Assembly (NCBI GenBank): GCA_017428055.1
Contig: JAFRRN010000013.1
Location: 16,733-80,732 of the forward strand
Source of the DNA: Prevotella sp.
Lineage (GTDB): Bacteria > Bacteroidota > Bacteroidia > Bacteroidales > Bacteroidaceae
Direction: 5' to 3'
Length of the DNA stretch: 64,000 nt
A program made the position numbers and the translations under genes. Below the pieces are notes generated by a model. The model was not told where the DNA came from and ran no database searches. It worked only from the letters and a program-made list of their open reading frames with translations. Shown here piece by piece: positions 43,268-51,808 of this stretch (positions within the stretch are counted from its first letter, which is position 1; each line of letters starts with the position of its first letter).

Positions 43268-45160
43268 TTATTCTAAATAGGTGTAGCCATATAAGCCTGA
43301 ACGATAGTTTGACAGGAATTCCTTGCCCTCTTCAAGCGAGATCTTGCCCTGCTTAACGCTCTTGGCAACCCAAATCTCCAACTGTCGCACCAACCTCTTG
43401 GGATTGTACTGCACATAATCAAGTACTTCCTCGACCGTCTCCCCGTCAAAGATCTGGTCTATGTGGTAATGTCCATCTTTCACCGAGACGTGTACGGCAT
43501 TGGTGTCGCCAAAGAGATTGTGCATATCGCCGAGGATTTCTTGATATGCACCGACAAGAAACACGCCCAGATAATAATCCTCGTTGCGTTTTAGCGAGTG
43601 TACGGGTAGGACATGCCCGATATGGCGGTTGGTAACAAAATTGGCAATCTTACCATCGGAGTCACAGGTAATGTCTTGCAGCGTGGCGTTGCGAGTGGGT
43701 CTCTCGTCGAGCCGCTGGATGGGAACGATAGGGAAGAGTTGGTCGATGGCCCATGAGTCTGGTAGACTTTGGAATAGCGAGAAATTGCAGAAATACTTGT
43801 CTGCAAGCAGTTTATCCATGTTTTTCAACTCTTCCGGCACGTGCTTGAGCGACTTGGCAATAGAGTTTATCTCACGGCATACGCTCCAGAACATGCTCTC
43901 TATTTCGGCTCTTGTCTTGAGGTCTATCAACCCGTGAGAGAAAAGTTCAAGTGCCTCCTCGCGTATTTGCTCGGCATCGTGCCAATCCTCCAACATAGAG
44001 CGTGAGTTGATGTTATCCCAAATGTCATAGAGGTCTTTCACCAATTGATGATCAGACTCTTTCGCCTCAAACTCCTCTGACATCTCGGGGAGGCTTGCCG
44101 TCTCCAACACGTCAATGACCAATACGCTATGGTGTGCCGCCAACGAGCGTCCACTCTCTGTTATTAGATTAGGATGCGGGATGCCATTCTTGTTTGCCGC
44201 CTCTACGAATTGGTAGATGCAGTCGTTGACGTATTCCTGGATAGAATAGTTGACGGAACTCTCGCTACTCGATGATCGAGTGCCGTCATAATCAACGCCG
44301 AGTCCTCCGCCACAGTCTACGAAATCGACGTTATAGCCCATCTTATGCAACTGGATATAGAATTGTGCCGCCTCGCGCAAGGCGGTTTGAATACGTCGTA
44401 TCTTGGTGATTTGGCTTCCAATATGGAAATGAATAAGCCGAAGGCTATCGTGCATACCCTTGTCATCAAGTATCTGGAGGGCGCGAAGAAGCTCTGCGCT
44501 CGTCAGGCCGAACTTGGAGGCATCCCCCCCGCTCTCTTCCCATTTGCCCGACCCGCTCGACGCGAGTTTGATGCGAATGCCGAGGTTGGGCTTCACATTG
44601 AGTTTCTTGGCAGCCTTGGCTATGATTTCCAACTCATTGAGTTTTTCCACAACGATGAAGATGCGTTTACCCATCTTTTGCGCCAACAATGCCAACTCAA
44701 TATAACTCTGGTCTTTGTAACCATTGCAGATGATGAGCGAGTCGCTTTGGCATTGCACGGCAATAACGGCATGTAACTCAGGCTTGGAACCTGCCTCCAA
44801 GCCGAGGTTGAACTTTCGTCCATGCGAGATGATTTCCTCTACCACAGGTTGCATCTGGTTCACCTTGATGGGATAAATGATGAAGTTCTCCCCTTTGTAA
44901 CCATATTCCTCCTTGGCTTTCTTGAAACAACTCGCCGTCTTCTCTATGCGATTGTCAAGGATATCAGAGAAGCGCAACAATACGGGCGACTGCACATCGC
45001 GGAGGGACAATTCATCCATGACCTCACGTAGGTCTATTTGCGTATCGTCCTTACAAGGTGTGACAAAGATATTGCCTTTCTCGTTAATACCAAAATACGA
45101 AGTTCCCCAACCATTGATGTTATAGAGTTCCTTCGAGTCTTCAATCGTCCATTTCTTCAT
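43268..45160 (-). CDS. speA: Biosynthetic arginine decarboxylase
   Basis: Makes agmatine from arginine for polyamine synthesis, using PLP. The 630-residue length matches SpeA. The PLP lysine is in NFIIYPIKVNQMQPVVEE. Further marks are the glycine-rich phosphate loop in DCGGGLGVDYDGT and the C-terminal PLP-site region SLFQSLPDSWAIDQLFPIVP. An insertion with helices typical of SpeA is present. Follows aroK by 18 bp. Confidence 0.96.
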   Translation of the reverse strand: MKKWTIEDSKELYNINGWGTSYFGINEKGNIFVTPCKDDTQIDLREVMDELSLRDVQSPVLLRFSDILDNRIEKTASCFKKAKEEYGYKGENFIIYPIKVNQMQPVVEEIISHGRKFNLGLEAGSKPELHAVIAVQCQSDSLIICNGYKDQSYIELALLAQKMGKRIFIVVEKLNELEIIAKAAKKLNVKPNLGIRIKLASSGSGKWEESGGDASKFGLTSAELLRALQILDDKGMHDSLRLIHFHIGSQITKIRRIQTALREAAQFYIQLHKMGYNVDFVDCGGGLGVDYDGTRSSSSESSVNYSIQEYVNDCIYQFVEAANKNGIPHPNLITESGRSLAAHHSVLVIDVLETASLPEMSEEFEAKESDHQLVKDLYDIWDNINSRSMLEDWHDAEQIREEALELFSHGLIDLKTRAEIESMFWSVCREINSIAKSLKHVPEELKNMDKLLADKYFCNFSLFQSLPDSWAIDQLFPIVPIQRLDERPTRNATLQDITCDSDGKIANFVTNRHIGHVLPVHSLKRNEDYYLGVFLVGAYQEILGDMHNLFGDTNAVHVSVKDGHYHIDQIFDGETVEEVLDYVQYNPKRLVRQLEIWVAKSVKQGKISLEEGKEFLSNYRSGLYGYTYLE

Positions 45161-45178
45161 AATAGTTAGGTTAGTTTG

Positions 45179-45706
45179 TTAGATATTGATTAATTCACGT
45201 ACTTTCTGAACGGAAATCTTGATTTTCTCAAAATTATCCAACAGATTGACATCGAGCGTCTTTTTTGCCTTTGAGTAAAAGGCTTCTCGATATTCTAACT
45301 GTTCACGAATAAAAACCTGCACCTCTTCGGGGGTCTTGTTAAGCAATAAGGGGCGCACGGATTTTCCTATCTTGAGATGCCCATACAGCACTTCTGGCGT
45401 CGCTTTGAGATAAACGGTCTCACCTTGTTGGTTCATATAATCCATATTATCAAAAAAACAAGGGGTACCTCCACCGCAACTCAGCACAACATCCTCAAAT
45501 TCAGCGACTTCATGCAGCATGTTACGTTCAATAAGACGAAACCCCTCCTCCCCACGCTCATCAAAAATTTGCTTGACCGTCTTTCGCATACGGTTCTGTA
45601 TGTACCAGTCCAAGTCATAAAAGGGAATGCCCAAGTCTTTAGCGAGAGCCTTGCCTACGGTGGTCTTGCCCGCACCCATGTATCCGATGATGATAATCCT
45701 GATCAA
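45179..45706 (-). CDS. aroK: Shikimate kinase
   Basis: Phosphorylates shikimate in aromatic amino-acid synthesis. The 175-residue protein shows the P-loop GYMGAGKTTVGKALAKDL, the shikimate-binding FYDLDWYIQNR and the RGEEGFRLIERN segment, plus VLSCGGGTPCF and the lid Arg in KSVRPLL. Lies between topA (21 bp) and speA. Another shikimate enzyme (AroQ) is at 51005. Confidence 0.95.
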   Translation of the reverse strand: MIRIIIIGYMGAGKTTVGKALAKDLGIPFYDLDWYIQNRMRKTVKQIFDERGEEGFRLIERNMLHEVAEFEDVVLSCGGGTPCFFDNMDYMNQQGETVYLKATPEVLYGHLKIGKSVRPLLLNKTPEEVQVFIREQLEYREAFYSKAKKTLDVNLLDNFEKIKISVQKVRELINI

Positions 45707-45727
45707 TGTTGTCGCCTGTTGAAGGAG

Positions 45728-48058
45728 TTATTTCTTCGATTTTTCCACTATATCCATACACTCTTGATAAGTCAAATCCTTTACTTTCGAGTGCAATGTC
45801 TTTGGGATGCGATAGTTCTTATCGTCATAAACGATATAAGGACCATACCTACCGTTGAGGATTTCCATCTTGGGATTCTCTTCGAACGTCTTGAGATGGC
45901 GTTCCTTGTCCTGTTGGCGCTTCTCATTGATAAGCGAGATGGCGGTTTCCAAAGTAACCTTCATGGGGTCTTCGGTCTTGGGCAGCGAAACGTATTTACG
46001 GTCGTGCATAATGTATGGACCAAACTTTCCCTTACCAATGACAACAGGAATTCCTTCAAAGAGGCCAACGGTGCGTGGTAGTTTAAACAACTCCAAGGCT
46101 TCCTCTATGGTGATAGTCTCCATGCTCTTGTCGGAAGGAATCTGGGCAAACTCCGGCTTCCGGTTATCATCGGCATCACCAATCTGGATAACGGGGCCAA
46201 ATCGCCCGATCTTGGCATATACTGGTCTTCCTGTCTTAGGCTCGACCCCCACCTTCCTTTCGCCTGCCTTATGTTCGGAGCGGGCATTAATCACATTCTC
46301 CACCTCTGGCTCAAAGTGCTGGTAGAACCCCCTAATAACACTGTTCCATTCAGACTTCCCTGCCGCGATGCTGTCAAACTCCTCTTCGATGTTGGCGGTA
46401 AAGTGATAATCCATGATGTTAGGGAAATTCTGCATAAGGAAATCATTTACCACAATACCGATGTCTGTGGGGAGGAGCTTCCCCTTTTCATTGCCAACAA
46501 TCTCTTTCTTTGTCTTTGTCACCATGTTCTCGCCTTGGAGGGTGTCAATGGTAAAAGTGCGCTCTTCGCCTTTCTTGTCACCTTTCTGTACATATTCACG
46601 CTGCTGGATTGTGCTGATGGTAGGTGCGTATGTAGAAGGACGACCTATGCCTAACTCTTCCAACTTATGCACAAGACTTGCCTCCGTATATCTGATAGGA
46701 CCTTGGCTGAATCGTTCTATGGCACTGATTTCCTTTCTCTGAAGGATGTCTCCCTCATGTATGTCGGGCAAAACATGTGAAAACTCCTCATTGCCATTGT
46801 CTTCATCATCGGTTGACTCACGATAGACTTTCAGGAACCCATCGAATGTAATGACCTCACCATTGGCGATGAAAAGGTATTTACTCTTATCCTTTCTTGA
46901 CTTTGAAGAAGCATTGGACAAGGATATTTCCACCGTCGTCTTCTCAATCTTCGCATCAGACATCTGCGAGGCGGCAGTACGTTTCCAAATCAACTCATAA
47001 AGACGCTTCTCCTGTGCTACACCATTGATGGTCGTTGCCGACATGTCAGTAGGTCGAATGGCTTCATGTGCCTCCTGCGCACCTTTGGTCTTAGTATGGA
47101 AATTGCGTACCTGGCTGTATTCCTTGCCATAGAGGTTGGTGACTTCCTCCTTGCTGGTCGCAAGGCAAAGCTTGGAAAGGTTTACACTATCCGTCCTCAT
47201 ATAAGTTATATATCCGTTTTCATATAGACGTTGGGCAACCATCATGGTCTGGCTAACAGAAAACCCCAATTTCCTGGCTGCCTCTTGCTGCAAGGTGGAA
47301 GTGGTGAAAGGAGGGGCAGGAACCCGTTTCAAAGGCTTCTTGCTGACGGAAGAAACCTCGAAAGTAGAGTCTTTGCACTTTTCCAAGAATGCCAAAGCCT
47401 CTTCATGTGTCTTGAAACGAGTATCTAATTCAGCCTTCACCTCTGCTTCAGAACCATTAGCAGACATGGTGAAAAGAGCATGGACGCGGAAATATGATTC
47501 GCTATGGAACGCCTGAATGTCACGCTCGCGCTCAACGATAAGACGCACGGCAACACTTTGCACACGACCCGCAGAAAGGGATGGTTTCACCTTACGCCAA
47601 AGCACAGGAGAAAGTTTGAAACCCACCAAACGGTCGAGTACGCGGCGTGCTTGCTGGGCATTGACAAGATTCATGTCTATATGGCGTGGATGTTCAATGG
47701 CAGCCAATATGGCAGGTTTAGTGATTTCATGGAAAACGATACGGTTGGTAACACTTTCATCCAACCCCAACACCTCACACAAATGCCAGGAGATAGCCTC
47801 TCCCTCACGGTCTTCATCGGATGCCAGCCACACTTGCTTGGCTTTCTTTGCCTTCGCCTTGAGGTCCGCTACCAACTTTTGCTTCTCATCGGGAATTTCA
47901 TAGTTTGGACTCAACTTGTCTAAATCAATGCTGATCTCCTTCTTCTTTAAATCGCGGATATGCCCGTATGAAGACATAACCTTAAAATCATTACCCAAAA
48001 ACTTCTCTATTGTCTTTGCCTTTGCAGGACTTTCTACAATAACTAAATTCTCTTGCAT
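45728..48058 (-). CDS. topA: DNA topoisomerase I
   Basis: Type IA topoisomerase that relaxes negative supercoils. The 776-residue protein has the Toprim domain (LVIVESPAKAKTIEKFLG, and DEDREGEAISWHL), the domain with the catalytic Tyr in GYITYMRTDS, and the central gate (STYAPTISTIQQR). At the C-terminus are two repeats of the topoisomerase C-terminal type (GKFGPYIMHDRKYVSLPK; NGRYGPYIVYDDKNYRIPK) instead of zinc fingers, as usual in Bacteroidota. First gene of the topA-aroK-speA-argB unit, with a promoter box at 48086. Confidence 0.97.
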   Translation of the reverse strand: MQENLVIVESPAKAKTIEKFLGNDFKVMSSYGHIRDLKKKEISIDLDKLSPNYEIPDEKQKLVADLKAKAKKAKQVWLASDEDREGEAISWHLCEVLGLDESVTNRIVFHEITKPAILAAIEHPRHIDMNLVNAQQARRVLDRLVGFKLSPVLWRKVKPSLSAGRVQSVAVRLIVERERDIQAFHSESYFRVHALFTMSANGSEAEVKAELDTRFKTHEEALAFLEKCKDSTFEVSSVSKKPLKRVPAPPFTTSTLQQEAARKLGFSVSQTMMVAQRLYENGYITYMRTDSVNLSKLCLATSKEEVTNLYGKEYSQVRNFHTKTKGAQEAHEAIRPTDMSATTINGVAQEKRLYELIWKRTAASQMSDAKIEKTTVEISLSNASSKSRKDKSKYLFIANGEVITFDGFLKVYRESTDDEDNGNEEFSHVLPDIHEGDILQRKEISAIERFSQGPIRYTEASLVHKLEELGIGRPSTYAPTISTIQQREYVQKGDKKGEERTFTIDTLQGENMVTKTKKEIVGNEKGKLLPTDIGIVVNDFLMQNFPNIMDYHFTANIEEEFDSIAAGKSEWNSVIRGFYQHFEPEVENVINARSEHKAGERKVGVEPKTGRPVYAKIGRFGPVIQIGDADDNRKPEFAQIPSDKSMETITIEEALELFKLPRTVGLFEGIPVVIGKGKFGPYIMHDRKYVSLPKTEDPMKVTLETAISLINEKRQQDKERHLKTFEENPKMEILNGRYGPYIVYDDKNYRIPKTLHSKVKDLTYQECMDIVEKSKK

Positions 48059-48085
48059 AATCGCGAAGCCTTAATATTTAGGGCG

Positions 48086-48093
48086 CAAAAGTA
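48086..48093 (-). promoter_or_regulatory. TAnnTTTG promoter box of topA
   Basis: Minus-strand TACTTTTG, 27 bp upstream of the ATG at 48058. The upstream 50 bp are AT-rich. Confidence 0.5.
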
Positions 48094-48160
48094 ATGATTT
48101 CTTTCGCTTATACATTATTTATATATTTAAATTGTGCGATTTTTCAAAATTATTTGTGTT

Positions 48161-48697
48161 TTATTTAGATATTTTAAGAAAACCGTTTAGATACATATTG
48201 AGTCCTTCGCGAATCGAATCGAGTCCGAAATCTTCTACCTTGATGCTATCAAGTGCCATCCATATACATGCCTCCGCATCATCGGAAGCATGTGCCGTGC
48301 TATAATCTTTGACTTCACATAGGAAAAACAAGTCAAGCGTCGGAATCTGAAGGCCGCTATATAAATAAAGATTCTCATGGCTGAATAGGTATTTGACTGA
48401 CGTGACATCGAGTCCTGTTTCCTCTTTCACCTCCCTGATGACACCATCCTCGGCATTTTCTCCAATGTCGGCAAAGCCCCCTGGGAGGTCAAGCGTACCC
48501 ATGGCAGGGTCGTTCTTTCTCCTCACTACAAGCATTTCCCTCCTGTCGTTGAGGATGATGGCGACATTGGCAGAGCTGGGATTCATGAAATATTCAAATC
48601 CACAATCCTTGCATTGCTTGCTTTTCACACTACGCGGCACAAAGTCTCTACTGCCACAGACAGGGCAATAAAGGAATTTATCTAATGGATGTACCAT
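48161..48697 (-). CDS. Nudix hydrolase with N-terminal zinc ribbon
   Basis: A 178-residue nucleotide-diphosphate hydrolase. The N-terminus has a Cys4 zinc ribbon (YCPVCGSRDF, then KQCKDCGFEYF), as in NudC-like enzymes. The Nudix box is complete: GFADIGENAEDGVIREVKEETGL, matching Gx5Ex7REUxEExGU (quoted in part: GFADIGENAE then REVKEETG). The substrate is unknown; NAD(H) or damaged nucleotides are possible. It follows the sialate esterase gene by 9 bp. Confidence 0.9.
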   Translation of the reverse strand: MVHPLDKFLYCPVCGSRDFVPRSVKSKQCKDCGFEYFMNPSSANVAIILNDRREMLVVRRKNDPAMGTLDLPGGFADIGENAEDGVIREVKEETGLDVTSVKYLFSHENLYLYSGLQIPTLDLFFLCEVKDYSTAHASDDAEACIWMALDSIKVEDFGLDSIREGLNMYLNGFLKISK

Positions 48698-48706
48698 GCG
48701 AGCTTC

Positions 48707-50137
48707 TTACCAATCATCACTTCTAAATGGGAACAAAGGAAGACCCGCCGCATTCTTCACGTTGCCCAATTGAAAGTTCTTAAAACAATAGCGTACGGCG
48801 ACAGGCTCTTTCACCTCGGGCGAAGTGACAATAATCCCTTGCGTCCAATAATAATAGGCATTGGCCTTATGGAACACCTTGTCGGCTCCCGCCAACTCAA
48901 AACCTTGGATATCCTCGTATCTGCTAATGGCACCATAATCATTCTGAAGTTGCACGAAGCATGTGTCACCACTAAACTTCCATTCTTTCACGCTCGGACT
49001 CTCACATAAAATCCCTTCCATCCCATAATCCCTGTGAAGGGCATGAAAAGCCAACCGCTCACCTACTTGCCGCTTTTGGCAAGGATGGATTTGTTGTGTC
49101 TCCCATGGATAAACCAAATCATTTGTACTGACAAGTGCACTATTGGGGATGACACGTTGCGCATTAAATTGTTGCTCACGCAATCGTGCCCCCCAATCGC
49201 CATCCACATTGTCATAATAATAAGGGGCTATTTCCACGAAATAGAAAGGAATGTCGCCCAGGGCGAAATCGCGCCGCCATTGCTCCACCAAGAGCTTCAA
49301 CCTATTAGTATATTGACCGGCGGGATCGCCAACATTGGAGCATCCCTGATAATACAGAATGCCTTTAACGGTGTAATTGAGGATTGGATGGAAAGTGCCG
49401 TTGCCCCACATCAGTGGACGATGATAATCCCAAGGAAACTTTCGCACGTTTTCCGTTGAGTCAAGGCTCTCTGTTGTATACCGCTGCAAGTTATCGGCAT
49501 CCAGCCAACTCTCCACACGCGTACCTCCTTTGTTTGCCACCACCAAGCCCACGGGAATGTCAAGAGCCTTATTCACCATACGGGCAAAGAAATAACCCGT
49601 CGCTGAGCAATCGCCAATGGTGGAGGCATCTATCGCCTTCCATTGACAGTCTGCATCGTCTAATGGTTTCATCGACATCACACTGGGCACCTTCACATAA
49701 TGAATGCCTTGGAAAGAGCGGGCTTCCGCCACATAGTCATTATAGTTTTCCACGGGGCAATTGCCAAACCCTTTCACAGGCATCTCCATATTTGACTGTC
49801 CGGCGCAAACCCACACCTCTCCACAAAGAATGTTATTCAACGTGGTCTTCTCACCGTCGTCAAAAGTAATCGTATAAGGATCGTAACTTGCCTTGGGGGT
49901 TTTCACGCTTATTATCCAAAACCCATCGTTGCCAGCCTTAGTGGCTTGTGTCTTGTTGTCCCACGAAGTGGTCACTTTCACTTGTTTCCCCGGTACATCC
50001 CATCCCCATAGGCGAACAGAGGTGTTTTGTTGTAATACCATGCCATCACCCATCAGGTGTGGAAGACGCACTTTACCAATAACCACAACAGGTAAAACCA
50101 TCAAAACTGACAAAAGGAAAAAAACTTTCTTCATCAT
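48707..50137 (-). CDS. Secreted sialate O-acetylesterase (SASA family)
   Basis: Removes O-acetyl groups from sialic acids or other acetylated glycans so that glycosidases can act. The 476-residue protein starts with a signal peptide (FFLLSVLMVLPVVVIG). The SGNH-like fold has the nucleophile in VWVCAGQSNMEMP, VVANKGGTRVESW as the oxyanion block, GILYYQGCSNVGD as the third block, and the His in WETQQIHPCQKRQVG. Together with the secreted GH95 and GH106 enzymes this points to host-mucin or plant-glycan use. Promoter box at 50162; repeated motif upstream. Confidence 0.92.
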   Translation of the reverse strand: MMKKVFFLLSVLMVLPVVVIGKVRLPHLMGDGMVLQQNTSVRLWGWDVPGKQVKVTTSWDNKTQATKAGNDGFWIISVKTPKASYDPYTITFDDGEKTTLNNILCGEVWVCAGQSNMEMPVKGFGNCPVENYNDYVAEARSFQGIHYVKVPSVMSMKPLDDADCQWKAIDASTIGDCSATGYFFARMVNKALDIPVGLVVANKGGTRVESWLDADNLQRYTTESLDSTENVRKFPWDYHRPLMWGNGTFHPILNYTVKGILYYQGCSNVGDPAGQYTNRLKLLVEQWRRDFALGDIPFYFVEIAPYYYDNVDGDWGARLREQQFNAQRVIPNSALVSTNDLVYPWETQQIHPCQKRQVGERLAFHALHRDYGMEGILCESPSVKEWKFSGDTCFVQLQNDYGAISRYEDIQGFELAGADKVFHKANAYYYWTQGIIVTSPEVKEPVAVRYCFKNFQLGNVKNAAGLPLFPFRSDDW

Positions 50138-50161
50138 CCTTATTATTTATATGTTATTATG

Positions 50162-50169
50162 CAAAAATA
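50162..50169 (-). promoter_or_regulatory. TAnnTTTG promoter box of the sialate esterase gene
   Basis: Minus-strand TATTTTTG, 24 bp upstream of the ATG at 50137. Confidence 0.5.
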
Positions 50170-50289
50170 AATAATGTTTAGTGATTAGTAGCGAGTAATG
50201 TGTGTTTTTATGTTTTTTTAATCTTTAAACTTCGTACTACCTATCTCTTTCAAAGCCATCCTTGGTGCAATCTGATTCACGCATCCACG

Positions 50290-50336
50290 TTTTGTACATG
50301 CGCTATGTACGAAAAGTATATGTGGTATGTACAAAA
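50290..50336. promoter_or_regulatory. Three ATGTACRAAA elements, possible operator
   Basis: Inverted copy TTTTGTACAT at 50290-50299, direct copies ATGTACGAAA at 50305-50314 and ATGTACAAAA at 50327-50336. The first two form a palindrome with a 5-bp centre. It lies about 120 bp upstream of the esterase promoter box, in a 251-bp gene-free space. Confidence 0.45.
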
Positions 50337-50388
50337 GCCAAACCATAAAGATAGATAAAGTTTTAGTGGTGTTGCTTGTGGTTAGAGA

Positions 50389-51015
50389 TTAGGTGATTCT
50401 CATGATTGTCAACCCATCCCTGACGGGGAGGATCACTTGTTCCACCCTTGGGTCTTGCTTCACATGGTCATTGAAGAGGCGGATGCCTTCTGTTTGCTGG
50501 TCGTGGCAATATGTGGGGTCGCACAGATGACCGTCCCAAAGGGTGTTATCCGCTATGATGAATCCCCCTCTTCCCATGATTCCCATAGCCATTTCGTATG
50601 TCTCGATGTACGTGCGTTTGTCGCCATCGATGAAAGCCATGTCAAATTGGATTCCCAGCTTGGGCGCCTCGATGATGGCATCGCCAAAGATGAGATTGAT
50701 CTTGCCTGCCACTGGCGACTGCTCTATCCAAGGGCGCGTGAAGTCTTCCATCTCGTCGTTTATCTCAAAGGTCCACACTTTCCCATCCGCAGGAAGTCCC
50801 TCTGCCAGACAGATAGCAGAATAACCACTGAAAGCACCCACCTCAAGGATGTTGTGTGGGCGAATCATCTCCACGAGCATCTTCAACAACCTACCTTGCA
50901 AATGCCCACTTGCCATGTGTCCGTGGATGGTGTGGATATTCGTTGCCCGCCAAAGCCGATACAAATAATCGGGCTCTGGGGAGATGTGGCTCAATATGTA
51001 CTCGTCAACGGCCAA
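50389..51015 (-). CDS. Class I SAM-dependent O-methyltransferase (catechol/caffeoyl-CoA type)
   Basis: A 208-residue cytoplasmic methyltransferase of the metal-dependent O-methyltransferase group. SAM-binding motif I is ILEVGAFSGYSAICLAEGL. The metal-binding and catalytic blocks are MAFIDGDKRTYIETYE and GFIIADNTLWDGHL. The substrate is not known in Bacteroidota. It overlaps aroQ by 11 bp and is co-transcribed with it. Confidence 0.9.
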   Translation of the reverse strand: MAVDEYILSHISPEPDYLYRLWRATNIHTIHGHMASGHLQGRLLKMLVEMIRPHNILEVGAFSGYSAICLAEGLPADGKVWTFEINDEMEDFTRPWIEQSPVAGKINLIFGDAIIEAPKLGIQFDMAFIDGDKRTYIETYEMAMGIMGRGGFIIADNTLWDGHLCDPTYCHDQQTEGIRLFNDHVKQDPRVEQVILPVRDGLTIMRIT

Positions 51016-51427
51016 CGCAGAATGCCTCTAATGCGAGTCGATAGCTGTCAAGACCGAAGCCACAGATGACCCCCTTGCAAGCGGCAGAGATCATGGAATG
51101 GTGGCGGAACTCCTCGCGTTGGTGGACATTGGAGATATGCACCTCAATGACGGGCGACGTGATGGCACGGATACAATCGTGCAGAGCCACGCTGGTGTGC
51201 GTGTATGCGCCGGCGTTGAGGATGATTCCATCGACGGTAAAACCCGCTTCGTGCATCTTGTTGATAAGCTCGCCCTCAATATTGCTTTGGAAATAGTCAA
51301 TCTCCACATTTGGGAACTTGGCGCGTAGAGAGGGCAGGTAACTGTCGAAAGACGATTTGCCATAGATGCCCGGCTCGCGTTTCCCAAGGAGATTAAGGTT
51401 GGGTCCGTTAATAATCAGTATCTTCAT
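51005..51427 (-). CDS. aroQ: Type II 3-dehydroquinate dehydratase
   Basis: Third step of the shikimate pathway. The ATG at 51427 gives MKILIINGPNLNLLGKREP, the invariant start with the catalytic-loop Arg and Tyr (REPGIYG). It overlaps the stop of the DUF1893 gene (ATGA). The in-frame ATG at 51451 is unlikely. Other marks are NAGAYTHTSVALHDC and VEVHISN-like IEVHISNVHQREEFR with its His. About 140 residues, standard for the family. Confidence 0.95.
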   Translation of the reverse strand: MKILIINGPNLNLLGKREPGIYGKSSFDSYLPSLRAKFPNVEIDYFQSNIEGELINKMHEAGFTVDGIILNAGAYTHTSVALHDCIRAITSPVIEVHISNVHQREEFRHHSMISAACKGVICGFGLDSYRLALEAFCVGR

Positions 51428-51765
51428 GAGAACTCCCCCAGCATGACCCATATTTCCAAGAAGCGTTCATGGTCAACCTTCTTGCCGTATGAAATCTTGA
51501 CACCGGCGGCGGTAAGTGTGTCGTATGCCTGTTCGCTCAGATAGTCGGCATAGACTTCACAAACGCCCCCACTTACTAATAGTTGCGAGGCAGACAGCCC
51601 TACGGCCTTGCTGGCCACCTTGGATTTGAGGAAAAGTTCGGGTTCATCGTTCATCAAGTTGTAAAGTTTGCGAACACCTTTACCCTTGAAAGTCCGGATG
51701 TTTCCATCATGTAAGACCACCAACGACCAAGGTCCCGTATGCAAGCGGTCTATCAATTCATTCAT
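51424..51765 (-). CDS. DUF1893 protein
   Basis: A 113-residue cytoplasmic protein matching the DUF1893 pattern: SLVVLHDGNIRTFKGKGVRKL, SKVASKAVGLSASQLLVSGG, then EVYADYLSEQAYDTLTAAGV. The family is related to cytidine-deaminase-like folds, but most members lack a clear active site. Coupled to aroQ by an ATGA overlap. Starts 41 bp after the Na/Pi transporter gene and is probably in the same unit. Confidence 0.85.
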   Translation of the reverse strand: MNELIDRLHTGPWSLVVLHDGNIRTFKGKGVRKLYNLMNDEPELFLKSKVASKAVGLSASQLLVSGGVCEVYADYLSEQAYDTLTAAGVKISYGKKVDHERFLEIWVMLGEFS

Positions 51766-51808
51766 CATGACTGTTTAAATATGTTATTAAGTTATTAAGT
51801 TAATGAGT

